Positions 40,871 to 50,956 of a stretch of 60,349 bases of DNA are shown here, piece after piece. The translations under genes and the position numbers were made by a program. Source of the stretch: an uncultured Prevotellaceae bacterium (GTDB lineage Bacteria > Bacteroidota > Bacteroidia > Bacteroidales > Muribaculaceae); contig CAMVKS010000014.1 in NCBI GenBank assembly GCA_947167995.1, positions 1-60,349 of the forward strand, read 5' to 3'. The stretch's first letter is position 1. The number at the start of each line of letters is the position of its first letter. A model generated the notes under the pieces. The model saw only the letters and a program-made list of their open reading frames with translations. It was not told the DNA's origin and made no database searches.

Positions 40871-42544
40871 TCATTCCCTGAAGCTGCTGCCACCCAGGAA
40901 TTCCCTAATCAAACTGGTGCTCGGGATGGTGCTGTCGCTGATGGGCTTGAAGTAGCGCAGGAATCGCAACAGGCGGCTTGCCTCGGCATACTCTGGGACA
41001 CTGCTTGGCACCTGACGAAGAATGGTCTCGGCCTGCTCCTTCATCACGGCGAGCTCAAAGAGCAGCGACGAGTTGAGCATGGCATCGGCATTCTCTTGAT
41101 AGGGGAAAATCCACTTTTCCTCGCCACGTCGCACGCTTGGCCAGCGGGCTATGGTGGCTCGGGCATCGGCTCCGCGATACTTGTAGTCGCGCACAATGCG
41201 CCTGAGCAGTCGGTTGTCGCTGGTCGACACCCAGTTGTGGTCGTCGATGTTGAGGGTGGTGAGAGCGCTCACATAGACGCGATATTTCATTTCCTCGGCA
41301 ATGTCCTTGGTGAGCTCAGGGTTAAGGCCGTGTATGCCTTCCATGAGCAGGATGTTGTTCTCTTTGAGCTGGAGGGTGTCGCCACGATATTCACGCTCTC
41401 CGGTGTGGAAATTGTAGGTGGGCATTCTCACCTCCTCGCCATTGATGAGAGCCTTCAGGTCCTTGTTAAACTGCTCCAGGTCGAGTGCATAGAGCGACTC
41501 GTAGTCGTAGTCGCCCTTGTCGTCGAGCGGTGTGTGTGAACGGTCGACGAAGTAGTTGTCGAGCGAGATTACCCGCGGCACAATATAGTTGGTAATCAGC
41601 TGAATGGCCAGTCGCTTGCTTGAGGTGGTCTTGCCGCTCGACGATGGTCCTGCAATGAGCACCACGCGTGCGCCCCCTTCTTGATAACGGCGTGTGATGT
41701 CGTCGGCAATGCGCGAGAACATCTTGTCGTGCAGCGCCTCCGAAACGTTGATCACGTCGGGGGCCCTTCCCAAGTCGATGCCTTTGTTGAGAGTGCCCAC
41801 GTCGTCAAGGCCCACGATGTCGTTGAACTTCACATAGTCGGTGAAAGCTTTGAACATTTTCTCCATGGGGTAAGACTTGCGTGGCTTGCTCGGGTCGTTG
41901 CGGTCGGGGCCCAGCAGCAGCATGCCGTCTTTGTAGGGCTCGAGGTCGAAAACCTTGATGTAGCCAGTGGAGGGTGCCAGAGGCTCGTAGTAGCTGTCGA
42001 TGATGTCGTCGAGCTTGTAGAACACGGTGTAGAGGTCGTTGCTCGACTCGAGCAGGCGCACCTTGTCGTTGAGTCCCTGCTTGCGGAACATTTCCACGAC
42101 ATCGGCGGTGAGGCGTTCGCGGCGCACAAACTTGATGTCCTGGTCCACAATCTCGCGCATGCGTGCCTTGATGCGCTCAATGTTGGCTGGCGTGAGAAGC
42201 TCTGCGTCGTGCTTGATGGTGCAGTAGAAACCGCCCGAGATGCTATGCTCGATGCGCAGCCGCTTACCTGGGAAGGTGTCGACCACCGCCTTGTACAGAA
42301 TCATGCACAGCGAGTGGATGTAGACCCTGATGCCTTGTGGCGACATTGTCTCGACATATTCGACCAGTTTTGGCCCGAACACAGGATATCCCAGCGACTC
42401 CACTCTGTTGTTGACCATAGCGCAGACGGGCTTGAATGGGATGCGTTTTTCAATTGTCTCATATATCTGCTGCAAGGTGTCGCCACCGTCAATGTCGATA
42501 TACTCCTGTGTGTTCTTGCAGAAAATCTTTAAGTCGTTAGTCAT
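40871..42544 (-). CDS. Nucleoside kinase with N-terminal TGS/ThrRS-like domains
   Basis: A 557-residue protein. Residues 1-65 resemble a TGS domain (EYIDIDGGDTLQQIYETI). Residues 70-260 resemble the second domain of threonyl-tRNA synthetase (GIRVYIHSLCMILYKAV, IEHSISGGFYCTI). The C-terminal half is a uridine kinase/phosphoribulokinase fold with Walker A GPSSSGKTTSSKR (about 295-305), DNYFVDRSHTPLDDKGDYDYESL and LLMEGIHGLNPEL. Bacteroidota commonly have this long form; the nucleoside specificity is not known from sequence. It is the last gene of a run with two TPR proteins. Confidence 0.9.
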   Translation of the reverse strand: MTNDLKIFCKNTQEYIDIDGGDTLQQIYETIEKRIPFKPVCAMVNNRVESLGYPVFGPKLVEYVETMSPQGIRVYIHSLCMILYKAVVDTFPGKRLRIEHSISGGFYCTIKHDAELLTPANIERIKARMREIVDQDIKFVRRERLTADVVEMFRKQGLNDKVRLLESSNDLYTVFYKLDDIIDSYYEPLAPSTGYIKVFDLEPYKDGMLLLGPDRNDPSKPRKSYPMEKMFKAFTDYVKFNDIVGLDDVGTLNKGIDLGRAPDVINVSEALHDKMFSRIADDITRRYQEGGARVVLIAGPSSSGKTTSSKRLAIQLITNYIVPRVISLDNYFVDRSHTPLDDKGDYDYESLYALDLEQFNKDLKALINGEEVRMPTYNFHTGEREYRGDTLQLKENNILLMEGIHGLNPELTKDIAEEMKYRVYVSALTTLNIDDHNWVSTSDNRLLRRIVRDYKYRGADARATIARWPSVRRGEEKWIFPYQENADAMLNSSLLFELAVMKEQAETILRQVPSSVPEYAEASRLLRFLRYFKPISDSTIPSTSLIREFLGGSSFRE

Positions 42545-42611
42545 TGTCAGTTATTTGGTTTTTAGTTATCATTTAAATAGGTTGTAGAAGCTCTTGACTA
42601 TCTATTTCTTC

Positions 42612-42887
42612 TCACATTGCTGCCATTGCAAAGATGGCGGCATAGCTCAGCCAGAGCACCAAAATGAGCACCCACATGACCTCGGGCCGCTCGTTGCGGC
42701 AGTGCCATGCCAGTGCCACCGAGATGAGAGCATAGAAAGGAAATATCATCATCAACACACGCTCGATGCCACTCATGATGTAGCCCGTGTCGTGCAACAA
42801 CGATACTGGCCACCACAGCAGCGGCAGCAGCGAGAAGCCTATCAGTAGCTTCTTCCATCGAGGTGTTTCTTCGGTTGAGTCGCTCAT
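42612..42887 (-). CDS. Small membrane protein
   Basis: A 91-residue protein with two or three hydrophobic segments (WKKLLIGFSLLPLLWWPVSLL, IERVLMMIFPFYALISVALAW, VMWVLILVLWLSYAAIFAMAAM). No recognised family. Its start codon overlaps the stop of the TPR gene upstream by one base (TAATG), so it is translationally coupled to it. It lies 67 bp before the nucleoside kinase. Confidence 0.72.
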   Translation of the reverse strand: MSDSTEETPRWKKLLIGFSLLPLLWWPVSLLHDTGYIMSGIERVLMMIFPFYALISVALAWHCRNERPEVMWVLILVLWLSYAAIFAMAAM

Positions 42888-44848
42888 TATTTCTTCTTGC
42901 GCATTAGAGTGCCGCTAAGCCATTTGTTCTTATATTCGTTTATCAAACCCATGAATTCCGGATTCTGACGAATGTTGTCGAAGTCATAGTCCAGAATGGT
43001 ATAATTATAGTTCATACCGTCAACACCGCTGGTCTCCTCGTAATGACGCCGCAGGTAATAGATGGCCTTCTCGCTGTCGCCAAGCACCGAATAGGAGCAG
43101 GCGATATTGTAAAGCGACATCCATTCGGGCACAGTCTCGACGGCTTCTTTCTCCTCCTGACTCAAAGCATTGAAGTGCTCTTGGTCGGCAACGAGCTTGT
43201 CAAGGATAGCCTTAGCCTCCTGGCTGCGGCCCATGCGCACAAGACAATTGAACTTGAGCTCTTGATTGTCCTCGAAATTGCTCTCGTCGCACAGCAGCTC
43301 ACTCAGAATCTTCTGTGCCTGCTCTACTTGTCCCACACCATAGAGTATGTAGGCACGGCGATAGAGGATGTTGATGCGGTCGTCATCATCGGCATCAAGC
43401 CACATCTGGTTGTATTTAAGTGCTTCGCGGTATTTGCCTTGCATGAAATAGGCCCATTCCAGTGCCATGTAGGCCTGCAACGACTGCTCGCCGTCGCCCA
43501 CGATGATGCGATACACCTCGGCATCGTTTATCACCTGGTCGACGAGTCCACAGTCCATCTCCATTTCAATCTTCTGCAACAGGCAGCGGTAATCGGCGAC
43601 CTCTTCTTCTTCGTCCTCTTCTTGCTGCTCCTTGGCATAGAGCACTATGGCGTCTTCCATGACTTGCAGCGCGTTGTCCACCTCGCCCATGGCGTAATAG
43701 CACTCGGCGATTCGGGTGAACAGACTGGAAGTATAGGTATATTCCGCACCCTTCTTGAAGCAGTCGAGAGCAGTGCGGTAGTCGCCTTTGTGGTGTATGT
43801 TGAGATATCCTTCCACAAGGTACCAATTGGTCTTGGCATCCTCGTCATCATTGTCCTGGGCTTGATGCACCTTGTCAATGACCATGTCCCAGTTGTCGTC
43901 GCTGGCATCTATCACATCCAAGAGCAGCGAGGTAATGCCTGTCACGGCACCAGCGTTAGAGAGTGTTATAATGTCGTCGACATAGGCACTGTAATTCTTT
44001 TGCTCGTTGTACAATGAAGAACGTGTTTCCCTCGATTGTGTGTTGGTGGGATCATTGCTAAGCACTTTATTGGCAATCTCCATCGCCTTGGCATGATCGC
44101 CTTTCAACCTGAAAGCCTCGCCAGCCATCGCAAGCAAATCATCGCCACACTGCGCCTCGCCAAGCACATGATAGGCTTCTATTGCCATGCTGTTGGCTTC
44201 TTCGGTTTCGTTATTGTTGACCAAGTAATCTATGAGCTTGGTGTAAGTCTCCTGATTGGGATTTATCTCGATAGCTTTCTTGTAACTGTTCAACACTTCG
44301 GCCGAATCGGTTTCTAAAAACTTGTCAAGGAACGTCGCTCTGGTGAGATAGGCCTGACTCAAAGATTGTTTATCGCCAGCCGGCAACAGTGAGATTCCCT
44401 TGTCGAGCGACGACAGGGCATCGGTCATTATTTCGACATACTTGACCTTGACGCTTTCAAAGAATGCGTCGGGATCATCTATATCATCGGTGGAGAGATC
44501 CATGCTGGCAAATAACTTCGTCATACTCTCGTACAAAGTGTCAAGTGCTATTTTGTCCTGGCATAGCGAGATGTTGCAATAGGCATAGCCGTTGGCGGGA
44601 TGTGCCTTCACTTCGGCGTTGAAATGCTTCAGGGCATCGGCATATTCTTCTTTATCATAGGCTTCAACGCCAGACACAAATTTCTTGCTTTTTTTCCATT
44701 TGTTGAACTGCGTGCTGTTGAAGGTCTCAGACACTACCGAGTCGACCTCTACAACGTCTGCTGCTGCCTGAGCCCACACATCTGGCGACCACACGGCAAC
44801 CAACGCTATCAACAATGCTATCACTCTATATTTCTTTAAATATCTCAT
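42887..44848 (-). CDS. Secreted TPR-repeat protein (paralogue 1)
   Basis: A 653-residue protein with a signal peptide (MRYLKKYRVIALLIALVAVWSPDVWAQA). Then come tetratricopeptide-type helical pairs along the whole length, e.g. YADALKHFNAEVKAHPANGYAYCNISLCQ, HAKAMEIANKVLSNDPTNTQ, YREALKYNQMWLDADDDDRINILYR. A second protein of the same plan lies directly upstream (44873-46702), with matching N- and C-terminal segments, so they arose by tandem duplication. No catalytic domain is seen. The expected role is a periplasmic scaffold. The acidic linker KEQQEEDEEEEV sits between repeats. Confidence 0.82.
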   Translation of the reverse strand: MRYLKKYRVIALLIALVAVWSPDVWAQAAADVVEVDSVVSETFNSTQFNKWKKSKKFVSGVEAYDKEEYADALKHFNAEVKAHPANGYAYCNISLCQDKIALDTLYESMTKLFASMDLSTDDIDDPDAFFESVKVKYVEIMTDALSSLDKGISLLPAGDKQSLSQAYLTRATFLDKFLETDSAEVLNSYKKAIEINPNQETYTKLIDYLVNNNETEEANSMAIEAYHVLGEAQCGDDLLAMAGEAFRLKGDHAKAMEIANKVLSNDPTNTQSRETRSSLYNEQKNYSAYVDDIITLSNAGAVTGITSLLLDVIDASDDNWDMVIDKVHQAQDNDDEDAKTNWYLVEGYLNIHHKGDYRTALDCFKKGAEYTYTSSLFTRIAECYYAMGEVDNALQVMEDAIVLYAKEQQEEDEEEEVADYRCLLQKIEMEMDCGLVDQVINDAEVYRIIVGDGEQSLQAYMALEWAYFMQGKYREALKYNQMWLDADDDDRINILYRRAYILYGVGQVEQAQKILSELLCDESNFEDNQELKFNCLVRMGRSQEAKAILDKLVADQEHFNALSQEEKEAVETVPEWMSLYNIACSYSVLGDSEKAIYYLRRHYEETSGVDGMNYNYTILDYDFDNIRQNPEFMGLINEYKNKWLSGTLMRKKK

Positions 44849-44872
44849 AGTTCTGTGAATATTTTAGCAGGA

Positions 44873-46702
44873 TTAAGGGTTGTTGTTTTTCCACTGGCTG
44901 TAATAGGTGTTGATGAGTTGCTGGAACTCTGGCAATGAGCGCACAGGGTCGAGTCGCCAGTCTTTCTCTATCATGCCAAAGTTGTAGGCAATATCGCTTT
45001 GCTCAAAATGAGTCTTCAGCACCTCAAGCGCCGTCGTGCTGTCGCCCATGAGTGAATACAGGCAGGCAAGATCATAGGGCTTGATGATTTCGTCTTGAGT
45101 AACACCGGGAACTCGCTCCTTTTGCTCGGCATCCCACAATTGTTTCAGCGTGTCGAGCTCGGCCTGGGCCTTCTGGATGTTGCCCAGTTCGAGATTGGAG
45201 ACAATGGTGACATAGTAGTCGCCCTCTTCTTCATCCTCGCTCAGCGCTAATGCTTTCTCAAAATATGGAATAGCTTCGTCGCTGCGCCCTAAATTTTTCA
45301 ACCCTATGCCATAGTAATAGTCCATCAATGCCGACTCATTATCCTTCGAGAATCCCAAATCCAGGACCTCAAGAGCCTGCGACGGTGCGCGGTTCAACAG
45401 GTGAAGCTCGGCCTGGCTCGCATAGAAGCCGCTGCCATATTTATAAAAATCGGCTGTAGCATTGCAGCTCTTGTAATAATCCAGAACTGGAGTGAGCTCG
45501 CCAAGGTTGCACAGCAGCATGCGATAATCGCTTGAGCCATCTATCATGCTCGCTGCCTGGATATACTGCTTGCCTCTTGCCACGTCGCCAAGCATCAACA
45601 GGCATTCGCCCACCTTCTTCGTGATATAGCTGTTGCCGTGATTGTCTTCGAGTAGCCCACTATAAAGCGCCAACGCGCCGTCGTAGTCCTTCATGCAGTC
45701 TTTCAGGATGATACCCTTCACTATCGACCACACGTTGCCGTCGCCTTCATCGGCAAACTGCATCTGGTTTATCTTCATCAAGGCGATGGTCGCAGCCTGG
45801 TCATCATCTTTAAGCAGAGTGACAAGTTTTTCAAGCGCAACTGTCTTTTCGCTGTAGGAAATGGCATTGAGATACATGTCGATGGCATCCTCGGTCATCC
45901 CCATGTCTCCATACATCTGGGCACACACCATGTCAAGGTCAAAATCGGGTTCTAATGATTGCGACTTTACCAGTGCTTGGTACTGATCATAATATCTCAT
46001 GAAGCCTGGCACATCACCGTTTTCCTTGGCTATCAATGCCATAACTTTTACCACCGCAGCATCATCGGGGGCCAACGCATAGGCGGCCTTGGCATCGTCT
46101 TCTATATACTGAACAAAATCTTCATGCTGCTCAGAGATATAGCTCATGCGCGCAAAATAGGAGTCCTTGCAGGGATGGCACATCACAGCGTTATTGTAGG
46201 CTTGCATTATCCACACCGTGTCATCCTCGCACCAGCGTGTGAGCATGTCGGCCAGGGCACGATAGGCGGCACACTGCGAAACCTTGTCCTCGGGCGGTAG
46301 CATCGAGATGCCCTTCTCGAGCTGGCGGGCATCTTCACGAACCTTTTTCCCAGCTTCTGAGATAGCCTCGTCGATGTTGTCCATGTCTATCTCACCACTC
46401 AAAAAAAGTTCATAGAGCTCATCGCCAAGCTTCATGCTGCTGCTCAACGCAAGGTTGCACATCGCATAACCGTTCTTGGGATGAAGCTTGAGCTCCTGGG
46501 TGAACGAATCAAACGCTGTCCTCGATTCCTCTTCCTCAAGAGCCTTCAGTCCCTCAACAAAGGGCTTGCTGTCTTTCCATTTGTTGTATTGCTCGCTGTT
46601 GATGCTCGTCACCGATGTCTCCTGGGCTTGAGCACACAACACGAAACCAATTGCCAGCAGCAACGCAACTGTCAATGTTCTAAATTTTATTATACAATTC
46701 AT
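44873..46702 (-). CDS. Secreted TPR-repeat protein (paralogue 2)
   Basis: A 609-residue protein with a signal peptide (MNCIIKFRTLTVALLLAIGFVLCAQAQ) and TPR-like repeats (SRTAFDSFTQELKLHPKNGYAMCNLALSS as region, YDGALALYSGLLEDNHGNSY, SDEAIPYFEKALALSEDEEEGDYY). Its N-terminal QYNKWKDSKPFVEG and its end (CLYSLMGDSTTALEVLKTHF) match the paralogue downstream (QFNKWKKSKKFVSG; CSYSVLGDSEKAIYYLRRHY). It has its own promoter at 46723-46756 and heads the four-gene unit ending in the nucleoside kinase. Confidence 0.82.
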   Translation of the reverse strand: MNCIIKFRTLTVALLLAIGFVLCAQAQETSVTSINSEQYNKWKDSKPFVEGLKALEEEESRTAFDSFTQELKLHPKNGYAMCNLALSSSMKLGDELYELFLSGEIDMDNIDEAISEAGKKVREDARQLEKGISMLPPEDKVSQCAAYRALADMLTRWCEDDTVWIMQAYNNAVMCHPCKDSYFARMSYISEQHEDFVQYIEDDAKAAYALAPDDAAVVKVMALIAKENGDVPGFMRYYDQYQALVKSQSLEPDFDLDMVCAQMYGDMGMTEDAIDMYLNAISYSEKTVALEKLVTLLKDDDQAATIALMKINQMQFADEGDGNVWSIVKGIILKDCMKDYDGALALYSGLLEDNHGNSYITKKVGECLLMLGDVARGKQYIQAASMIDGSSDYRMLLCNLGELTPVLDYYKSCNATADFYKYGSGFYASQAELHLLNRAPSQALEVLDLGFSKDNESALMDYYYGIGLKNLGRSDEAIPYFEKALALSEDEEEGDYYVTIVSNLELGNIQKAQAELDTLKQLWDAEQKERVPGVTQDEIIKPYDLACLYSLMGDSTTALEVLKTHFEQSDIAYNFGMIEKDWRLDPVRSLPEFQQLINTYYSQWKNNNP

Positions 46703-46722
46703 AATCCAAATTATTTAACCCC

Positions 46723-46756
46723 CAAAGATAAGTATAATTTGACACAAAACACCAAA
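46723..46756 (-). promoter_or_regulatory. Promoter for the TPR operon (TTTG-N22-TATCTTTG)
   Basis: On the minus strand TTTG (46753-46756) precedes TATCTTTG (46723-46730) by 22 bp. The start codon is 20 bp further on. Confidence 0.6.
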
Positions 46757-46914
46757 AACAAGGCAAAAAACACCAAATCAAGGCAAAATAAAACACTTAT
46801 AAACACCATGCTGGAGGGTAGGAGCAAGAATAGCGCATTTTGTGATGCCGCCACAAAAAAAACTTAATTAAAGAAATTTTTCTTTAATTGTGCATTATAT
46901 ATAAAATAAATATG

Positions 46915-46922
46915 TATCTTTG
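46915..46922 (+). promoter_or_regulatory. -7 element for pckA
   Basis: TATCTTTG lies 56 bp before the pckA ATG. ATTG at 46887-46890 is a loose -33 candidate with 24-bp spacing. Confidence 0.6.
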
Positions 46923-46977
46923 CGTCCTAAAATAGAAAATACTTAATGAGAAAAACCAAAATAAATCATTTACAGCT

Positions 46978-48591
46978 ATGGCAAAATTTGATAAGTCAGT
47001 TTTAGCGAATTATGGCATCACCGATGTTCAGGAGGTGCTTTACAACCCCACCTATGAGGTATTGTTCAACGAAGAGACAAAAGAGGGTCTTGAGGGCTTC
47101 GACGTGGGCCAGGAGACCGAGCTTGGCGCCATCAACGTGATGACCGGCATCTACACCGGCCGTTCGCCCAAGGACAAGTTCATCGTTATGGACGAGAACA
47201 GCAAGGACACCGTGTGGTGGACCACTCCTGAGTATCCCAACGACAACCACCCCGCAAGCATCGAGACCTGGGAGGCTGTGAAAGACCTTGCCCGCAAGCA
47301 GTTGAGCGGCAAGCGCTTGTTTGTTGTCGACGGTTTCTGCGGCACCCACAAGGACACCCGCATGAAAGTGCGCTTCATCATGGAGGTGGCATGGCAGGCT
47401 CACTTCGTGACCAACATGTTCATCCGCCCACAGAACGAGGCAGAGTTTGACCAGGAACCCGACTTCATCGTCTACACCGCCAGCAAGGCAAAGGTGGAGA
47501 ACTACAAGGAGCTGGGACTCAACAGCGAGACCGCTGTTGTGTTTAACGTCACCAGCAAGGAGCAAGTGATCCTCAACACCTGGTATGGTGGCGAGATGAA
47601 GAAAGGCCTCTTCTCGATGATGAACTACTACCTGCCATTGAAGGGTATCGCTGCCATGCACTGCAGTGCCAACACCGACATGAACGGCGAGAACACCGCC
47701 ATCTTCTTCGGACTGAGCGGCACCGGCAAGACCACCTTGTCGACCGACCCCAAGCGCAAGCTCATTGGCGACGACGAGCACGGCTGGGACGACGAGGGCG
47801 TGTTCAATTTCGAGGGTGGCTGCTATGCCAAGGTCATCAACCTTGACAAGGAGAGCGAGCCCGACATCTACAACGCCATCCACCGCGATGCATTGCTCGA
47901 GAACGTGACAGTCGACAAGGACGGAAAGATTGACTTCGCCGACAAGAGCGTTACCGAGAACACACGCGTGAGCTACCCCATCTACCACATCAAGAACATC
48001 GTGCGTCCATTCAGCCATGGCCCCGCTGCCAAGCAGGTTATATTCTTGAGCGCCGACGCCTTTGGCGTGTTGCCTCCAGTGTCTATCCTCACTCCTGAGC
48101 AGACTAAGTACTACTTCTTGAGCGGCTTCACCGCCAAGCTCGCTGGTACCGAGCGCGGCATTACCGAGCCCACGCCCACCTTCAGCGCATGCTTTGGCCA
48201 GGCATTCCTTGAGTTGCACCCCACCAAGTATGCCGAGGAGCTCGTGAAGCGCATGCAGCAGAGTGGTGCTAAAGCCTATCTCGTCAACACCGGTTGGAAC
48301 GGCACTGGCAAGCGCATCTCGATTCGCGACACCCGTGGTATCATCGACGCTATCCTCAACCACAGCATCGATAACGCTCCCACCAAGCAGATTCCATTCT
48401 TCAACTTCACCGTTCCCACACAGCTCGAGGGCGTGGATCCCGCTATCCTTGACCCACGCGACACCTATGCCAACCCCGCCGAGTGGGAAGAGAAGGCCCG
48501 TGACCTGGCAAGCCGTTTCATCAAGAACTTTGCCAAGTATGAGAGCAACGAGGCTGGCAAGGCTCTCGTAGCCGCCGGTCCACAGCTCTGA
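46978..48591 (+). CDS. pckA: Phosphoenolpyruvate carboxykinase (ATP)
   Basis: Interconverts oxaloacetate and PEP using ATP/ADP; in Bacteroidota it often runs towards oxaloacetate during succinate fermentation. The 537-residue protein has [18 protein letters not shown] near residue 55, the kinase-1a loop [13 protein letters not shown] (about 244-256), [13 protein letters not shown] (kinase-2) and [15 protein letters not shown]. The codon use is strongly biased to the same synonymous set as leuS, fitting high expression. A clear promoter precedes it and a strong terminator follows 24 bp after the stop. Confidence 0.97.
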   Translation: MAKFDKSVLANYGITDVQEVLYNPTYEVLFNEETKEGLEGFDVGQETELGAINVMTGIYTGRSPKDKFIVMDENSKDTVWWTTPEYPNDNHPASIETWEAVKDLARKQLSGKRLFVVDGFCGTHKDTRMKVRFIMEVAWQAHFVTNMFIRPQNEAEFDQEPDFIVYTASKAKVENYKELGLNSETAVVFNVTSKEQVILNTWYGGEMKKGLFSMMNYYLPLKGIAAMHCSANTDMNGENTAIFFGLSGTGKTTLSTDPKRKLIGDDEHGWDDEGVFNFEGGCYAKVINLDKESEPDIYNAIHRDALLENVTVDKDGKIDFADKSVTENTRVSYPIYHIKNIVRPFSHGPAAKQVIFLSADAFGVLPPVSILTPEQTKYYFLSGFTAKLAGTERGITEPTPTFSACFGQAFLELHPTKYAEELVKRMQQSGAKAYLVNTGWNGTGKRISIRDTRGIIDAILNHSIDNAPTKQIPFFNFTVPTQLEGVDPAILDPRDTYANPAEWEEKARDLASRFIKNFAKYESNEAGKALVAAGPQL

Positions 48592-48615
48592 TAATACTAC
48601 TGATTTCAGAATAAT

Positions 48616-48658
48616 CAATCGCCACGAGCAGTCGACTGCCCGTGGCGATTGTTATTTT
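48616..48658 (+). terminator. Intrinsic terminator of pckA
   Basis: CAATCGCCACG pairs perfectly with CGTGGCGATTG, with a CAGTCGACTG palindrome in the loop, then TTATTTT. Confidence 0.9.
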
Positions 48659-48670
48659 ATCATTGGTGTC

Positions 48671-49120
48671 TCACTTCCATTTTGTCAGGCGATAGGTTAT
48701 GGTTGAGCTTTCGGGAGTAACATGGCTCAGGACCATGCTTGTTGAGGTTAGCGTCAGCACGTCCATCGTTGTCACCTCGCTAAAATAGGGGTCGGCAATG
48801 GCCTCACTCACCCGAGGGCTATAGCGGTTGTCCACGAAGTTGATGGTCAACGTCTTTCCTCCTTCTCCTTCCTGCCACTCGGCAAAACTCTCAATATAGT
48901 CATGATTAATCTCGTCGACCCACCTGATGCAGAACACCTTGTTCTGGAACAAGAAGTAATAGTTCCCATCGTAAGCATCATCGGGTTCACCGTTCACCTC
49001 TATCGAATCGAGATGCCACAACCCGAACCACAGCCCAATGTCACCATTGTTCTTGCTGCAGCCGCTCATGGTCATCAGCACAAGTGCTGTCATTGCCAGG
49101 TGTGTAAAGAATCGTTTCAT
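48671..49120 (-). CDS. Small lipoprotein, lipocalin-like
   Basis: A 149-residue lipoprotein. The signal sequence MKRFFTHLAMTALVLMTMSGC ends at a lipobox cysteine (C21), followed by SKNNGD. The mature part opens with IGLWFGLWHLDSIEVNG, like the first strand of lipocalin-type lipoproteins. Six or so predicted strands follow, including NYYFLFQNKVFCIRWVDE and DVLTLTSTSMVLSHV. Function unknown. Its start overlaps the stop of the Wzi-like gene (ATGA), so the two are co-translated and presumably act together in the envelope. Confidence 0.8.
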   Translation of the reverse strand: MKRFFTHLAMTALVLMTMSGCSKNNGDIGLWFGLWHLDSIEVNGEPDDAYDGNYYFLFQNKVFCIRWVDEINHDYIESFAEWQEGEGGKTLTINFVDNRYSPRVSEAIADPYFSEVTTMDVLTLTSTSMVLSHVTPESSTITYRLTKWK

Positions 49121-50688
49121 CGCTTTATTGTGAATATTCCGTTATAAGTTACCGAAAGCAGCACTCCTGTGTTGTTGCCCCCATAGAGCGTGCCATGGTC
49201 ATGAGCAAGCTGCGCCTGAACCCGCAATCCGGGAACTCTCCTGGGCGAATAAATGGCCTCCACCATCATCGAGGTGCACGTGAGCGGCACAACATGAGGC
49301 ACAAACGGTGTGCCTAACGACTTGCGCCACGACAGCATAGCACGGTAGCTCAACTGGCTTCCCAAGTCGCCCTTTACCGCCAAGTGGAAGCCACGCAAGC
49401 GGTTGTCGGTGAAGCGCATGTATCCATCGGTGTTGTATAACGGCGAGCGCGCCATGGGAGAGCCTATCGACATGCCACGGTTCTGGTAACCATTATAACA
49501 GTAGTTGTTGTAGTAATCGTCACTGCCAGTGGCTTTGTATTTGATATCACTGCCGTTGGGATGGTCATCATCCACTAAATCCATGGGGGTGAAGTGGATG
49601 GGGCCGCTCTGGCTCATCATGTCGAGAAATTCCACCACGGCTCCTGTCACTATGCCATGACGGTTGCTGCGGTATTCCAAGCCCCACAATCCGTCGAGTC
49701 CGTTCATCTTACCTATGCTCGAGCCGTCTTCCCACAACGACTGGTAATAGGCGCGCACCGTGGAGCCGCCTGGCAGACGATAGTCGAGAGCAATGTCCCA
49801 CGAGCCCACATGGTTGCCTTGCACATAGGTCTGGTCGCCCAAGTTCTCTCCTCCACTGCCGGCAAAGAGGGCGCGCCAGAAGGCCTTGAGCGTGGGCTTC
49901 ATCTCTATCGTCATCGTATTCTCGCCTCGGTCGTAATAGAAAGCTTTGCCTGCAAACTGGCATGCCGCCTGGGCGCCTATCGTTAAAACCAACGGCTTGC
50001 TTGGACAGGTGCGGAAATGGATGTTCTTGTAGTTGAACCAGTAGTGGGTGGTGATAAAGTTGTTGTAATAGTTGTAATGATGCTTGAGCCACGTGGAACT
50101 ATTGTGGCGGTAATAGCCATACTCGCCCTTGATTTGCAGCCAGCCACGAGTGAATGGCACGTTCTGATAATCGACAAAACCCGCACGTGCGCCAATCGCT
50201 GCACGGGCATTGCCGCTCATCACCAGGTCGCCGCTGCTCAGCTCGCGGTTGACAACCCCCGGCTCGATGTCCTTTTGACCGATGGTGAGGAACACTGAGC
50301 GATACTTGCCTTCTATCCACATCTGCTGTAGCCACACGCGGGCCGGATGTTGAGGATTGGCAGTCCATGCCCCGCTCTCAGAGTCGTAGCGCTGGTAGTC
50401 GACACTCGACGACCAGCCACCCCACACCTCGACTCCGGCACCCCACGACAGGCGACGGGTGGTGTCCATCTCGCGCTTGACACACGCATTCATGAGCACC
50501 GAGTGTTGCTGGGTGACGGTGCCACGGCGGTTGCTGGATATATAGTAGGGTGCCAACTCGCTGCCGCCAGTATTGACAGTGATACCCACGCTGTAGTCAA
50601 CAGCGATGCTGTCGGTAGCGCATGCCACTGCACAACCCACTGTCAATGCCACCATTAGGCACAATATATTCCTTTTATTAAATAACAA
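49117..50688 (-). CDS. Wzi-like capsule-assembly outer-membrane protein
   Basis: A 523-residue protein with a signal sequence (KRNILCLMVALTVGCAVACA) and a strand-rich barrel. The features resemble the Wzi family that anchors or assembles capsule at the cell surface: GGSELAPYYISSNRRGTVTQQHSV at the start of the mature protein, VFLTIGQKDIE, LSSGDLVMSGNARA, GLWGLEYRSNRHGIVTGAVVEF. The start is TTG at 50688; the first in-frame ATG would delete the basic part of the signal peptide. It overlaps the lipoprotein downstream and is preceded by the repeated regulatory block. Confidence 0.78.
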   Translation of the reverse strand: MLFNKRNILCLMVALTVGCAVACATDSIAVDYSVGITVNTGGSELAPYYISSNRRGTVTQQHSVLMNACVKREMDTTRRLSWGAGVEVWGGWSSSVDYQRYDSESGAWTANPQHPARVWLQQMWIEGKYRSVFLTIGQKDIEPGVVNRELSSGDLVMSGNARAAIGARAGFVDYQNVPFTRGWLQIKGEYGYYRHNSSTWLKHHYNYYNNFITTHYWFNYKNIHFRTCPSKPLVLTIGAQAACQFAGKAFYYDRGENTMTIEMKPTLKAFWRALFAGSGGENLGDQTYVQGNHVGSWDIALDYRLPGGSTVRAYYQSLWEDGSSIGKMNGLDGLWGLEYRSNRHGIVTGAVVEFLDMMSQSGPIHFTPMDLVDDDHPNGSDIKYKATGSDDYYNNYCYNGYQNRGMSIGSPMARSPLYNTDGYMRFTDNRLRGFHLAVKGDLGSQLSYRAMLSWRKSLGTPFVPHVVPLTCTSMMVEAIYSPRRVPGLRVQAQLAHDHGTLYGGNNTGVLLSVTYNGIFTIKR

Positions 50689-50698
50689 TATAAACCCG

Positions 50699-50865
50699 TT
50701 GGCGGAATTAATTTGTTAATACTTTAATAGAGGACAAACCGTGCATATTGTTGATTTTTAGCGAATTATGACAAACCATAAGACAACCAAAATCATAGCT
50801 ATGCACAACTTACTTGCAAATTTCGTCAAAAATCTTGAGCTATGCAAGCGTTTCTCTCAAGATTT
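50699..50865. repeat. Shared upstream block, copy 1 (before the Wzi-like gene)
   Basis: This 167-bp segment aligns with 53059-53218 along its length. Highlights are GTTGATTTTTA, ATAAGACAACCAAAATCA, GCACAACTTACTTGCAAATT and GAGCTATGCAAGCGTTTC. GCTATGC occurs twice, 41 bp apart, in both copies. Both copies end 10-30 bp upstream of a minus-strand start codon for an exported protein. A shared promoter/operator is likely. The region 50689-50956 has no gene. Confidence 0.85.
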
Positions 50866-50956
50866 GGTGACAGTGTGATAGTGTGAGACTCTTATTACAA
50901 TATTATTACTATCGAAACAGAATAACAAGAGAGAGACAAAGCATTGAAAAGTGTGA

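Noticed and set aside
47002-48618. 538-codon open frame antisense to pckA
   Set aside because: Shadow of the strongly biased pckA codons; hydrophobic, low-complexity translation without start context.
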